Positions 1-6,974 of a stretch of 14,340 nt of DNA are shown here, piece by piece; the first letter of the stretch is position 1, and every line of letters starts with the position of its first letter. The DNA is taken from contig CAZCMN010000022.1 in assembly GCA_964500015.1 (NCBI GenBank), positions 1 through 14,340 on the forward strand, read 5' to 3'. The DNA is from JAPLYB01 sp964500015 (GTDB taxonomy: Archaea > Nanobdellota > Nanobdellia > Pacearchaeales > UBA284). Position numbers and translations under genes: made by a program. Below the pieces are notes generated by a model. The model saw only the letters and a program-made list of their open reading frames with translations. It was not told where the DNA came from and ran no database searches.

Positions 1-19
1 CATCATTCGTTTTAGGACG

Positions 20-39
20 CTGTCAGCTTTAGCTGACAG
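20..39. repeat. Perfect 8-bp hairpin downstream of elp3
   Basis: CTGTCAGC, loop TTTA, GCTGACAG: a perfect, comparatively GC-rich stem in AT-rich DNA, starting 15 bases beyond the elp3 stop codon. There is no T-run after it on the elp3 strand, so it is not a simple terminator. The 8-4-8 geometry followed by an A on the plus strand is the same as in the double-hairpin elements at 5029-5053 and 7272-7296, but the stem sequence is different, so membership of that family is only a possibility. Confidence 0.6.
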
Positions 40-53
40 AGGATGTCACAAGC

Positions 54-1589
54 TTATATGTATTTTACCATATAATCGTTTTTCAGAGCATAACCCAAAT
101 TTTTATAGTACTCTCTAACTCCAACTCCAGAAATAACTTTAATTGTCTTGCACTTGTTTTTTTTAGCAATTTTTCCAGCTTCATTCATCAAAAACTTGCC
201 TAAGCCCCTATGTTGTGTTTTCCCTTGAATTTTTTTTCCTATCTCAACTGCTTGGCCATAAACATGAAGTTCACGAACAAGCAAAGTTTTTTGTTCTTTT
301 AGAATCCTTAATCTTATTAAACCAAAAATTATGTCTTGGTCATTAATTATCTCAATAAAATATTCTTTTCCTTTAGATGCTTTATACTGAATTTTGTTAA
401 GATGTAAATTATCATCTATTTCTTTAAATTTTTTATCTCTTAAAGCAAATCCAATTTCTCGGCATCTTATGCAATTGCATTTCTTGTTTTGTTTTTTCAT
501 TTCTTCTTGAATGACTTTTCTTAAATCAATTCTTTTTGTGCCTGCAACCATGTATTCTGGAGGAATTTCACGCATAATCCTCATTATTCTGCAGTATTTT
601 GGAACAAATTTCTTGAATTTCATAATAAGATTAACTAACTGTTTTTCATTATAGGGCTTGTATTTACCTTGATAGTAAAGTTTCTCAAGTTCAGAACCTT
701 TAATGACTTGACATGGATAGAGTTTTAATTGATCTGGCTTGAAATCTTGGCTTGAAAAGATTTTTTTGAATAGTTTTATGTCTGTTTTTTGAGAAGAAAA
801 AGGCAAACCAGGCATGATATGATAAGAAACTTTGAAGCCAGCATTTTTTAATCTTTCAGTTGCTTCAATAACTTGTTTAATAGAATGTCCCCGTTTAGTT
901 TTTTTGTATAAATAGTCGAAGGGCATTTGAACTCCTAACTCTACTCTTGTGCAACCAAATTCTAACATTCTTTTTATATCATCATTTGAACAAAAATCAG
1001 GCCTAGTTTCTAGACATAATGCAGTGCATCTATGTTTTGCTCTCTCGTTGATTTTTTTAGCTTGAGCTAGTTGTTTTTTAAGAGAGGCAATAGGTAAGTG
1101 ACAGTTTATATTTTGGATTTCATTTTGTCTCAGTTCTTTAGAACTTTGAGGTAAGTTGCAATTTATATCCTGTTTCTCAGATTGTTCCATTTTCTTAACA
1201 TTTTTATAAACTGAGACAAATTGAGACTTAGAATTATTAATTGAACTCTTACCATTAGAATTTAATGCATTATAACATGATAAAATAAATTCGTACTGAT
1301 ACTTTATTGGATAAGATAAAAAAGTTCCACCCATGATAATTAATTCTATTTTGTCTGTTGGATGTTTCATTGCTTTAAATGCAGAAAGCCTTGACAAAAC
1401 TTGTTTGTAAGGATCATAAGCAAGGTTTCTTGCTCTGATTATAGCTGGACTTTTTGGAGTATAACTTTGAGGAACATCTAAGCTAGGGCAGTAAATACAT
1501 GTTCCATGAGGGCATTTTCTTGGTTTAATGACAACTGCCACTGGCGTGACTCCGCTAATGGTTTTTGTTGGCTTTCGCTGGATAATCAT
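54..1589 (-). CDS. elp3: Elp3-like tRNA uridine-34 carboxymethyltransferase (radical SAM + acetyltransferase)
   Basis: Elp3 places a carboxymethyl group on C5 of wobble uridine 34 in tRNA, using S-adenosylmethionine radical chemistry and acetyl-CoA; archaea do this with Elp3 alone. Seen here: an N-terminal radical-SAM cysteine cluster (C26, C31, C34, in KCPHGTCIYC), the core motifs GGTF (about 87-90) and LETRPDFC (193-200), a cysteine group near 371-376 (CNCIRC) as in the Elp3 zinc site, and a C-terminal GNAT domain with the acetyl-CoA loop QHRGLG (459-464) and tyrosines at 494-495. Length is 511 residues. Residues about 109-180 are longer than expected for the family and include a 19-residue tandem repeat (141-159, 160-178). 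The ATG at 1589 lies about 25 bases from a TATA-like box, fitting a leaderless start. The gene is divergent from the dehydrogenase. Family assignment is very secure. Confidence 0.95.
   Translation of the reverse strand: MIIQRKPTKTISGVTPVAVVIKPRKCPHGTCIYCPSLDVPQSYTPKSPAIIRARNLAYDPYKQVLSRLSAFKAMKHPTDKIELIIMGGTFLSYPIKYQYEFILSCYNALNSNGKSSINNSKSQFVSVYKNVKKMEQSEKQDINCNLPQSSKELRQNEIQNINCHLPIASLKKQLAQAKKINERAKHRCTALCLETRPDFCSNDDIKRMLEFGCTRVELGVQMPFDYLYKKTKRGHSIKQVIEATERLKNAGFKVSYHIMPGLPFSSQKTDIKLFKKIFSSQDFKPDQLKLYPCQVIKGSELEKLYYQGKYKPYNEKQLVNLIMKFKKFVPKYCRIMRIMREIPPEYMVAGTKRIDLRKVIQEEMKKQNKKCNCIRCREIGFALRDKKFKEIDDNLHLNKIQYKASKGKEYFIEIINDQDIIFGLIRLRILKEQKTLLVRELHVYGQAVEIGKKIQGKTQHRGLGKFLMNEAGKIAKKNKCKTIKVISGVGVREYYKNLGYALKNDYMVKYI
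1056..1169 (-). repeat. 57-bp tandem duplication inside elp3
   Basis: Two adjacent 57-base units (1113-1169 and 1056-1112) encode 19-residue repeats beginning DINCNLP and NINCHLP. On the plus strand both units contain AGGTAAGT (1092 and 1149), then CA.TTTATAT, exactly 57 bases apart. The units lie in an insertion that separates the radical-SAM core motifs. Within it is a palindromic centre, GTTCT TT AGAAC (1133-1144), and a 12-base inverted repeat, TTTGTCTCAGTT at 1124-1135 against AACTGAGACAAA at 1209-1220. Confidence 0.8.
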
Positions 1590-1610
1590 AGCATTAATGA
1601 TAGGAATACA

Positions 1611-1618
1611 TTTAAAAA
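1611..1618. promoter_or_regulatory. Candidate shared TATA box between elp3 and tdh
   Basis: TTTAAAAA lies 22-30 bases before the elp3 ATG on one strand and 35-42 bases before the dehydrogenase ATG on the other. TATA boxes are nearly symmetrical, so one element could serve both directions: leaderless for elp3, with a leader of about 10-15 bases for the dehydrogenase. This is inferred from spacing alone. Confidence 0.45.
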
Positions 1619-1625
1619 GTATTTC

Positions 1626-1644
1626 AATCTATGAAAAATAGATT
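1626..1644. repeat. Inverted repeat just before the dehydrogenase start
   Basis: AATCTAT, spacer GAAAA, ATAGATT: a perfect 7-base inverted repeat ending 8 bases before the ATG at 1653 and covering the expected transcription start. It could be an operator or a small leader hairpin. In DNA this AT-rich, chance is a real alternative. Confidence 0.4.
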
Positions 1645-1652
1645 ATTCAAAA

Positions 1653-2600
1653 ATGGTTGATAAAAAAATTCTAGTTATTGGCGCAGCAGGACAAATTGGT
1701 TCAGAACTTGTTCCTGAACTCAGAAAAGTATATGGAAAAGATAATGTTGTTGCTTGCATACATACTAAAAAACTATGTTTTGAACTAGAAGACGGGCCTT
1801 CTGCTTGTTTAGATGTAACTAATAAAAAAGAGATTGGAGAGACTATCAAGAAATATAATATCAATGAAATCTATCATCTTGCTGCCTTACTTTCAGCTAC
1901 TGGAGAACAGGATCCTATGAAAGCATGGGATATTAACATGAACAGCTTGATTAATGTCCTTGAATTAGCAAAACAATATAATCTAAATATATTTTGGCCA
2001 AGTTCAATTGCAGTATTCGGACCAACAACACCAAAAAAGGCTCCTCAAGAAACTATACTTGAACCAACAACAATGTATGGAATAACAAAAGTTGCTGGTG
2101 AATTGCTTTGTTCTTATTATAAGAATAAATTCAATGTTGATGCTAGAAGTTTAAGATTTCCTGGAATAATAAGCTATAAAACACTGCCTGGTGGAGGAAC
2201 AACAGATTATGCTGTTGCAATATTCTATGAAGCTATCAAGAACAAAAAATATGATTGTTTTGTCTGCGAAGAAACTAGACTTCCTATGATGTATATGCCT
2301 GATTGCATAAAATCTATCATACAATTAATGCAAGCATCTAGAGAAGACTTAAAACATACTGCTTATAATGTAGCTGCAATGAGTTTTTCAGCAAAAGAGC
2401 TTTATCATGAAATAAAGAAACATATTCCTGAATTTGAATGCAACCATAATCCAGATTTCAGGCAAAAGATAGCTGATTCTTGGCCAAGAGAACTTGATGA
2501 TTCTGTTGCTAGAAAAGAATGGGGCTGGAAGCCAGATTATGATTTAAGTAAGATGACAAAGGAAATGGTTGAAAAGATTTCTGAGAAATTGAAAAATTAA
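1653..2600 (+). CDS. tdh: L-threonine 3-dehydrogenase, short-chain dehydrogenase (GALE-like) type
   Basis: Likely oxidises L-threonine to 2-amino-3-ketobutyrate with NAD+, feeding glycine and acetyl-CoA formation. It is an extended SDR protein of 315 residues, the usual length for the family. The N-terminal Rossmann motif GAAGQIG is at 10-16; the catalytic set is S117/S118, Y142 and K146 (YGITK). I prefer this over UDP-glucose 4-epimerase because of WPSSIAVFGPTTPK (115-128), the glycine-rich loop LPGGGTTDYAV (178-188) and the C-terminal pattern PDFRQKIADSWP followed by DDSVARKEWGWKPDYDL, all of which I recall from SDR-type threonine dehydrogenases of Thermoplasma, Flavobacterium and animals. 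Start ATG 1653 gives a complete beta-alpha-beta nucleotide fold. The gene stands alone on its strand; the methyltransferase downstream has its own promoter-like sequence. Confidence 0.85.
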   Translation: MVDKKILVIGAAGQIGSELVPELRKVYGKDNVVACIHTKKLCFELEDGPSACLDVTNKKEIGETIKKYNINEIYHLAALLSATGEQDPMKAWDINMNSLINVLELAKQYNLNIFWPSSIAVFGPTTPKKAPQETILEPTTMYGITKVAGELLCSYYKNKFNVDARSLRFPGIISYKTLPGGGTTDYAVAIFYEAIKNKKYDCFVCEETRLPMMYMPDCIKSIIQLMQASREDLKHTAYNVAAMSFSAKELYHEIKKHIPEFECNHNPDFRQKIADSWPRELDDSVARKEWGWKPDYDLSKMTKEMVEKISEKLKN

Positions 2601-2686
2601 TTTAATGAAGGGAGATTATATCTGATGTCATCTACGATTTATTGAAAACAAATTATCTAGTTTTACACTTACAAATCTAAGTATAA

Positions 2687-2696
2687 ACTTAAAAAT
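2687..2696 (+). promoter_or_regulatory. TATA-like box of the methyltransferase gene
   Basis: ACTTAAAAAT is centred about 25 bases before ATG 2717, the spacing of archaeal leaderless promoters. The rest of the 116-base gap after the dehydrogenase shows nothing recognisable. Confidence 0.5.
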
Positions 2697-2716
2697 ACAT
2701 TTAACTTATATCTTAG

Positions 2717-3361
2717 ATGAAAAAAGATATTCCTTGTCAAGAAGAAGTCTGGGATGAGATTGCTGAATCATGGAATGAAAGAAGACAAGATATTGGACCC
2801 AGAATCACAAGGTTTGTTGAAGAAACTAAAGGGAATTTTCTTGATCTTGGGTGTGGAAGTGGAAGAAATTTAGCTAAAAATGATAGGGCTATTTTTTATT
2901 TAGTTGATTTTTCTCAAAAAATGTTAGATTTAACTGGGAAAAAAGCTAAAAAGCTAAAAATAAAATTTAAATTGATTAAAACAGATGTTTCTAATTTATC
3001 TTGCTTTGAAAATAATTTCTTTGATAATGCATTGTTTATAGCAACATTACATTGTTTAGATAAGAAAAAAAGAACCAGATCATTGAAAGAACTTTTTAGG
3101 GTTTTAAAAAATAAAGGAAAAGCAATGATCTCTGTCTGGAATACAAATCATCCTGCTTTTAAGAGGTTTAAGAACAAAAAAGAGATTTTCTTGGCTTGGA
3201 GAACAAATCTTGGAAAGAATAATGAAAAGAGAAATTTAAGATATTATTATTTTTATGATCAAGAAGAATTTTTAAGAGATTTGAAAAAAACAGGTTTTAA
3301 AGTTCTAGATATTAGAGATAGCAAAGAGCATACTGGGCTTATTGCACTTGTTCAGAAGTAA
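2717..3361 (+). CDS. Trm9/ALKBH8-like SAM-dependent tRNA methyltransferase (candidate)
   Basis: A class I methyltransferase of 214 residues. Motif I is LDLGCGSGR (42-50), the acidic residue after strand 2 is D64, and motif III has D90 (TDV). Two parts look specifically Trm9-like: the N-terminal VWDEIAESWNERR (11-23) and the C-terminal block RYYYFYDQEEF to the final LVQK, which resembles the yeast Trm9 ending (YRYYHLY...VVAQK). Trm9 methylates the carboxymethyl group made by the Elongator/Elp3 pathway, giving mcm5U34. Its location about 1.1 kb from elp3 supports that role. Eukaryotic Trm9 needs the zinc-finger partner Trm112, and none is visible here. A different small-molecule or rRNA methyltransferase cannot be excluded. 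The last 23 bases overlap, tail to tail, the gene on the other strand. Confidence 0.75.
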   Translation: MKKDIPCQEEVWDEIAESWNERRQDIGPRITRFVEETKGNFLDLGCGSGRNLAKNDRAIFYLVDFSQKMLDLTGKKAKKLKIKFKLIKTDVSNLSCFENNFFDNALFIATLHCLDKKKRTRSLKELFRVLKNKGKAMISVWNTNHPAFKRFKNKKEIFLAWRTNLGKNNEKRNLRYYYFYDQEEFLRDLKKTGFKVLDIRDSKEHTGLIALVQK

Positions 3362-3713
3362 CTGCTTGTATTGGGTTTTCTGCTAGAACTGAAACTTTTA
3401 TTTCAATTGTTTCTCTTCTAGACTTTTGCCGATATTGAACAAGTACTGTATGGTTTTCATTTCCATCTCTTCCAGTCACGTGATATGATCCCTTTGTATT
3501 TCCAGGAAAATCATTTAATACAGCCACAGCCTCACCAATAGTAATTCCTTTTATTATTACTTCTGGACAACCTGAATCATGATACTTATATCTTGTTAGT
3601 CTTGCATATCTATCTGTACCTAGGTCGTTTAAACGCCTTGCAATTAATGCTCTTTGCATTCTATGGGCTACATAATTGGGGGTATGTGATTTTTCAGTAT
3701 GTGGGTTGTGCAT
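3339..3713 (-). CDS. Hypothetical protein, 124 residues
   Basis: I do not recognise this protein. It is soluble, with no signal peptide or membrane segment. The N-terminal third is rich in Arg and His (AHRMQRALIARRLNDLGTD); the middle is hydrophobic and strand-like (CPEVIIKGITIGEAVAVLNDF, about 49-69); the C-terminal part looks like beta strands (NHTVLVQYRQ, IEIKVSVLAE). The amino-acid mix is that of a real protein, unlike the Phe/Leu/Ser-rich translations of the opposite strand. A TATA-like AT block at 3731-3747 lies about 27 bases before ATG 3713, consistent with a leaderless transcript. It converges on the methyltransferase gene and overlaps it by 23 bases. Confidence 0.6.
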   Translation of the reverse strand: MHNPHTEKSHTPNYVAHRMQRALIARRLNDLGTDRYARLTRYKYHDSGCPEVIIKGITIGEAVAVLNDFPGNTKGSYHVTGRDGNENHTVLVQYRQKSRRETIEIKVSVLAENPIQAVTSEQVQ

Positions 3714-3843
3714 TTTATTATTCTCTTAATTTTAATTTATTAAAAAATTTATTAGATTCAGACTTAATCAACTTGGTTAAAAGTTCAACTATTCTTTTCT
3801 AGACTTATGAAGAAAAGATGGTTTAAAAACTTTTTTGAAAATC

Positions 3844-3851
3844 TTTAAAAA
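3844..3851 (+). promoter_or_regulatory. TATA-like box of alaS
   Basis: TTTAAAAA is centred about 25 bases before ATG 3872, so the transcript should start at or very near the start codon. An inverted repeat, CTTTTCT (3794-3800) / AGAAAAG (3811-3817), lies upstream. Confidence 0.55.
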
Positions 3852-3871
3852 CAGGATTTGATTAGATATTC

Positions 3872-5728
3872 ATGACAAAAATCTTAAGAAAAGAGTTGAT
3901 ATCACAATACTTGAATTTTTTCAAGCTGAAGAAACATATAATTCTTCCAAATGCAAGTCTATTGCCTGAAAATGATCCAACTGTTTTATTTACAACAGCA
4001 GGTATGCATCCTTTAGTTCCTTATATACTTGGACAAAAACATCCACTTGGAAACAGGCTTGTTTCTGTACAAAGATGCATCAGAACTGGAGATATTGATG
4101 AAGTAGGGGATGCTTTTCATCATACTTTTTTTGAAATGTTAGGAAATTGGTCTCTTGGAGATTATTGGAAACCTGAAGCTATTAAGATGAGCTATGATTT
4201 TTTAACTGAAGTTTTAAAATTGCCTGTTGATAAAATAACTGTTTCATGTTTTAAAGGTGATGAAGATGCTCCCAAAGATGATGAATCTAGTGAAATTTGG
4301 AAAAGCCTAGGAATTAAAGAGAAACAGATTGTTTTTTTAGGAAAAGATAAAAATTGGTGGGGACCTGCTGGAAAAACAGGACCTTGTGGACCTGATACTG
4401 AAATGTTTTATTATTCAGGAATAGGAAAAATAAAATCAGAAAGCAATCCGGAAAATAATGGAAAAGAATGGTGTGAAATCTGGAATGATGTTTTTATTCA
4501 GTATAATAAAATTGGTGAAGGAAAATTTGAACATCTTGACAGAAAAGTAATTGATACTGGAATGGGTGTTGAAAGAACTTTAGCCGTTCTAAATAATCAA
4601 AAAGATGATTATTTAGGAGAAACTTTTGTTAATGTGATAAATGAAATCTGTTATTTGAGTGAGAAAAAATATGGATTTAATCAAGACCATACTAAAGCAA
4701 TGAGAATTATTGCAGACCATATTAAAGCAAGTGTATTTATTTTAAATGAAAGCATTCTTCCTAGCAATTTAGAGCAAGGCTATGTTTTAAGAAGATTAAT
4801 AAGAAGAGCAATAAGATTTGCTAAGCAGCTTAAAGTTGAAGGCAATTTTTGCAAAAGACTTGCTAAAATATTTATTGATTATTACCAAGAAAGTTATCCT
4901 GAATTCAAGCAAACAGAGACTTTTATTTTAGATGAAATTGAAAAAGAAGAATTGAAATTTAGAGAAACTTTAGAAAAGGGAATAAAAGAATTTGAAAAGA
5001 TGCTGGGAAATCTACAGATTTCCGGCATGCAGAAAAAGTCTTCTTTTTCTAGCATGATTAAAGAAGTGAAAGGAAAGAAATTTTCAGGAGAAAATGCTTT
5101 TCTATTATACCAGAGTTTTGGCTTTCCTTTTGAGATAACAAAAGATTTAGCTTCAGAACATGGAATAAAAATTGATGAAGAAAGTTTTGAAAAGGAATTA
5201 AAAAAACATCAAGATTTATCAAGAAAAGCTACTCAAGGAAAATTTAAATCTGGATTGCAGGATAATTCAGAACAAACAACTAAATTGCATACTGCTACGC
5301 ATTTACTTAATCAAGCTTTAAGAGAAGTATTGAATGAAGACATAAAACAAAGAGGTTCTAATATTACTAGTGAAAGGCTTAGGTTTGATTTTAATTTTGA
5401 TAGAAAATTAACTAATGATGAAATAAAGAAAGTTGAAGACTTAGTCAATAAAAAAATTAAAGAGGGTTTAGATATTGAAAGAAAAGAGATGACTGTAGAT
5501 GAAGCTATTAAATTAGGAGCGCAAGCTGTTTTCAAGGAAAGATATGGAGAAAAAGTCTCTGTTTATATTGTTTGTGAAAAAGATGAAAAAGGAAAGAAAA
5601 AACCTTTTTCATGCGAGATTTGTGCTGGTCCTCATGTTGATAATATTAGTTCTTTAGGACATTTTAAAATTTTAAAGGAAGAAGCTGTTGCTGCTGGTGT
5701 GAGAAGGATAAAAGCTGTTCTAGAATAA
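3872..5728 (+). CDS. alaS: Alanyl-tRNA synthetase, short bacterial-type form without C-Ala domain
   Basis: Charges tRNA-Ala with alanine in the cytoplasm. At 618 residues it is about 250 shorter than the E. coli enzyme. The class II catalytic core is intact: VSVQRCIRTGDIDEVG (65-79), FHHTFFEMLGNWSLGDYW (82-99), KTGPCGPDTE (168-177) and the motif 3 region VLRRLIRRAIRF (305-316). The editing domain is present with its metal ligands HTATH (H473, H477) and CAGPH (C584, H588), and the protein closes at GVRRIKAVLE, directly after the editing domain. The C-terminal oligomerisation/tRNA-elbow domain is absent, and only 53 bases separate the stop from the next gene, so this is a natural short form and not a frameshift. 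The core resembles short AlaRS of CPR bacteria more than archaeal AlaRS, suggesting transfer. Residues 377-396 are encoded by an inserted double-hairpin element. Confidence 0.95.
   Translation: MTKILRKELISQYLNFFKLKKHIILPNASLLPENDPTVLFTTAGMHPLVPYILGQKHPLGNRLVSVQRCIRTGDIDEVGDAFHHTFFEMLGNWSLGDYWKPEAIKMSYDFLTEVLKLPVDKITVSCFKGDEDAPKDDESSEIWKSLGIKEKQIVFLGKDKNWWGPAGKTGPCGPDTEMFYYSGIGKIKSESNPENNGKEWCEIWNDVFIQYNKIGEGKFEHLDRKVIDTGMGVERTLAVLNNQKDDYLGETFVNVINEICYLSEKKYGFNQDHTKAMRIIADHIKASVFILNESILPSNLEQGYVLRRLIRRAIRFAKQLKVEGNFCKRLAKIFIDYYQESYPEFKQTETFILDEIEKEELKFRETLEKGIKEFEKMLGNLQISGMQKKSSFSSMIKEVKGKKFSGENAFLLYQSFGFPFEITKDLASEHGIKIDEESFEKELKKHQDLSRKATQGKFKSGLQDNSEQTTKLHTATHLLNQALREVLNEDIKQRGSNITSERLRFDFNFDRKLTNDEIKKVEDLVNKKIKEGLDIERKEMTVDEAIKLGAQAVFKERYGEKVSVYIVCEKDEKGKKKPFSCEICAGPHVDNISSLGHFKILKEEAVAAGVRRIKAVLE
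5006..5056. repeat. In-frame double-hairpin element inside alaS (copy A)
   Basis: Hairpin 1 is GGAAATCT AC AGATTTCC (5006-5023), a perfect 8-bp stem. Hairpin 2 is CATGC + AGAAAAAG, loop TCTT, CTTTTTCT, unpaired A, GCATG (5026-5056): 13 base pairs with one bulge. The encoded residues, about 377-396, lie between the helical domain and the KGKKFSGENAF segment, where related synthetases usually have no extra sequence. The 25-base core 5029-5053 matches 7272-7296 with compensatory stem changes. Confidence 0.8.
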
Positions 5729-5781
5729 AGGTATGTTCATTAGATTATTTAATGCGCTTTAATTTCAATTCTGCGCTTTGT

Positions 5782-6045
5782 TTATTGATTAGCGAGTTCT
5801 TCTTTTATCTCTTTATTCTTTTTCATTGACCTCATTAAGAAAAAGACCATTATTATCAAGAAAATTAACATCAAGGCTATTGAAAACCAGCCAGTTAAAA
5901 CACCTGTTTTATTTAAAATTGTCAAAGAAAAGATGAAAGCTAGGCAAATAATCATGATTATTGCGCTGAAATCTAAAATCTTAATTCCTGGATTTTTATT
6001 TTTCTCTTGTTCTTTCTCTTTTTTTGGTTTTTCTTGATTTGACAT
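5782..6045 (-). CDS. Small two-helix membrane protein, unknown function
   Basis: An 87-residue protein with a strongly charged N-terminus (MSNQEKPKKEKEQEKNKN), two hydrophobic segments (about 26-45 and 52-70) and a charged C-terminus (RSMKKNKEIKEELANQ). By the positive-inside rule both termini should be cytoplasmic. I recognise no family. A TATA-like TAATTAATTT (6062-6071) sits about 23 bases before the ATG, supporting this start and separate transcription from the zinc-ribbon gene upstream. It converges on alaS. The preceding gap (6046-6166) is slightly richer in GC around 6080-6110 but holds no RNA gene or ORF that I can support. Confidence 0.7.
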   Translation of the reverse strand: MSNQEKPKKEKEQEKNKNPGIKILDFSAIIMIICLAFIFSLTILNKTGVLTGWFSIALMLIFLIIMVFFLMRSMKKNKEIKEELANQ

Positions 6046-6166
6046 TTTTTAGTTAGATAAGATAATTAATTTGTCTCTGCTAAACGTTGTGTTGCGACAT
6101 GGCAGTATGAAACTAATGAAAACAAGCTATTTAACACTTATCAATCAAGCATAGCGCGAAGTTCTT

Positions 6167-6760
6167 TTAACAGTTGGAACAAGTTGCAGTGCATTCTTCT
6201 TTTTGAACACTTGCACAGTCATAATTTAAGAAAATTTCAAAGGTTTCTGTTTTTCCAGCTGCAATATAATTAATATTCTGCTGGACTGTAACTCCTGTTT
6301 GGGTTGAGCAGGTTACAATTACATTTAAAGCATCATCTGTTCCTTTATTTGTTACACCGCCATTAACCCTTCCAAAACACCCTCTCTCAAAATCAAATTT
6401 AGCTACCATCTGATGAAATACACTTAATGAGGGCTTTATATTTAAAAATTCTTTAACTTGACCAGCTTCACCAGATATAGGGGAATTTTGGATTATTTGA
6501 TTTTTTTCTTCTGTTGAAAGCTGATATTGCCCGCTTATTATTGGTTTTGAGAATAATAAATAAGAAACAATTACAGCTAACGCTACTATCAATACAACAA
6601 TGATGATCTTACTTATGTGCGGCAAGTGGAAGTGTTTTTTTATCTTTCGTTTTAATTGCCCTGTAGCATCTTCAACTGGCCTTATTTCATGGTCTTTACC
6701 ACAATGCTTACATAAACCATCAAATAGGGTATGACCGCACCTTTTACAATAAGAGGCCAT
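6167..6760 (-). CDS. Zinc-ribbon single-pass membrane protein with extracytoplasmic domain
   Basis: A 197-residue protein starting MASYCKRCG. It has a cytoplasmic zinc ribbon with C5, C8, C17 and C20 (CKRC...CKHC), a basic linker, one membrane helix at about 52-70 and an outer domain. The outer domain contains GCFGRVNGGVTNKGTDDALN, then a stretch of alternating hydrophobic residues with TETFEIFLNYDC, and ends in a Cys cluster (CASVQKEECTATCSNC) that could form disulfides or bind metal. This resembles beta-sandwich surface domains, but I cannot name the family. A longer reading from 6781 adds seven residues, but that ATG lies inside the TATA-like TTTAAA at 6781-6786; the box is about 25 bases before ATG 6760, so 6760 is the better start. 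Confidence 0.75.
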   Translation of the reverse strand: MASYCKRCGHTLFDGLCKHCGKDHEIRPVEDATGQLKRKIKKHFHLPHISKIIIVVLIVALAVIVSYLLFSKPIISGQYQLSTEEKNQIIQNSPISGEAGQVKEFLNIKPSLSVFHQMVAKFDFERGCFGRVNGGVTNKGTDDALNVIVTCSTQTGVTVQQNINYIAAGKTETFEIFLNYDCASVQKEECTATCSNC

Positions 6761-6780
6761 AAATATCAATGTTGAAATCA

Positions 6781-6790
6781 TTTAAAAAGC
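6781..6790 (-). promoter_or_regulatory. TATA-like box of the zinc-ribbon membrane gene
   Basis: GCTTTTTAAA on the minus strand is centred about 25 bases before ATG 6760. It decides the start, because the in-frame ATG at 6781 overlaps the box. The remaining sequence to 6974 is AT-rich with nothing recognisable. Confidence 0.55.
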
Positions 6791-6974
6791 TATCTTTAGG
6801 GTTTATATCGGATATATGGGGCTTATCTCTTAATTTTATTTATCTTAAGATTAGTCCCTTATTTCTAAAATTAATAGCATTTTAGTGCGCTCTAATACAT
6901 CTGAATTAAGGTTATATTTTAGATTGTTAAACCCTACCTTTGTGTATCCCAAGTCTTAATCAAATTTAATTAAA

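Noticed and set aside
20..39. Intrinsic terminator for elp3
   Set aside because: No T-run follows the stem on the elp3 strand.
1643..1864. Minus-strand ORF over the start of tdh
   Set aside because: Lies wholly over the Rossmann-fold coding region, which has clear motifs; low-complexity translation.
3593..3802. Plus-strand ORF opposite the 124-residue gene
   Set aside because: The translation is Leu/Tyr/Phe-rich without domain pattern, and the minus-strand reading is more protein-like and has a well-placed TATA-like box.
5311..5535. Minus-strand ORF within alaS
   Set aside because: Its Ser/Leu/Phe-rich translation is the mirror of the editing-domain coding sequence; no independent signal.
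5728..5781. AlaRS truncated by a frameshift with a lost C-Ala domain downstream
   Set aside because: Only 53 bases follow before a convergent gene, none resembling C-Ala, and the protein ends at the natural boundary of the short family.
6046..6166. Possible tRNA or small RNA in the slightly GC-richer gap
   Set aside because: No cloverleaf, no paired acceptor ends and no box motifs could be drawn.
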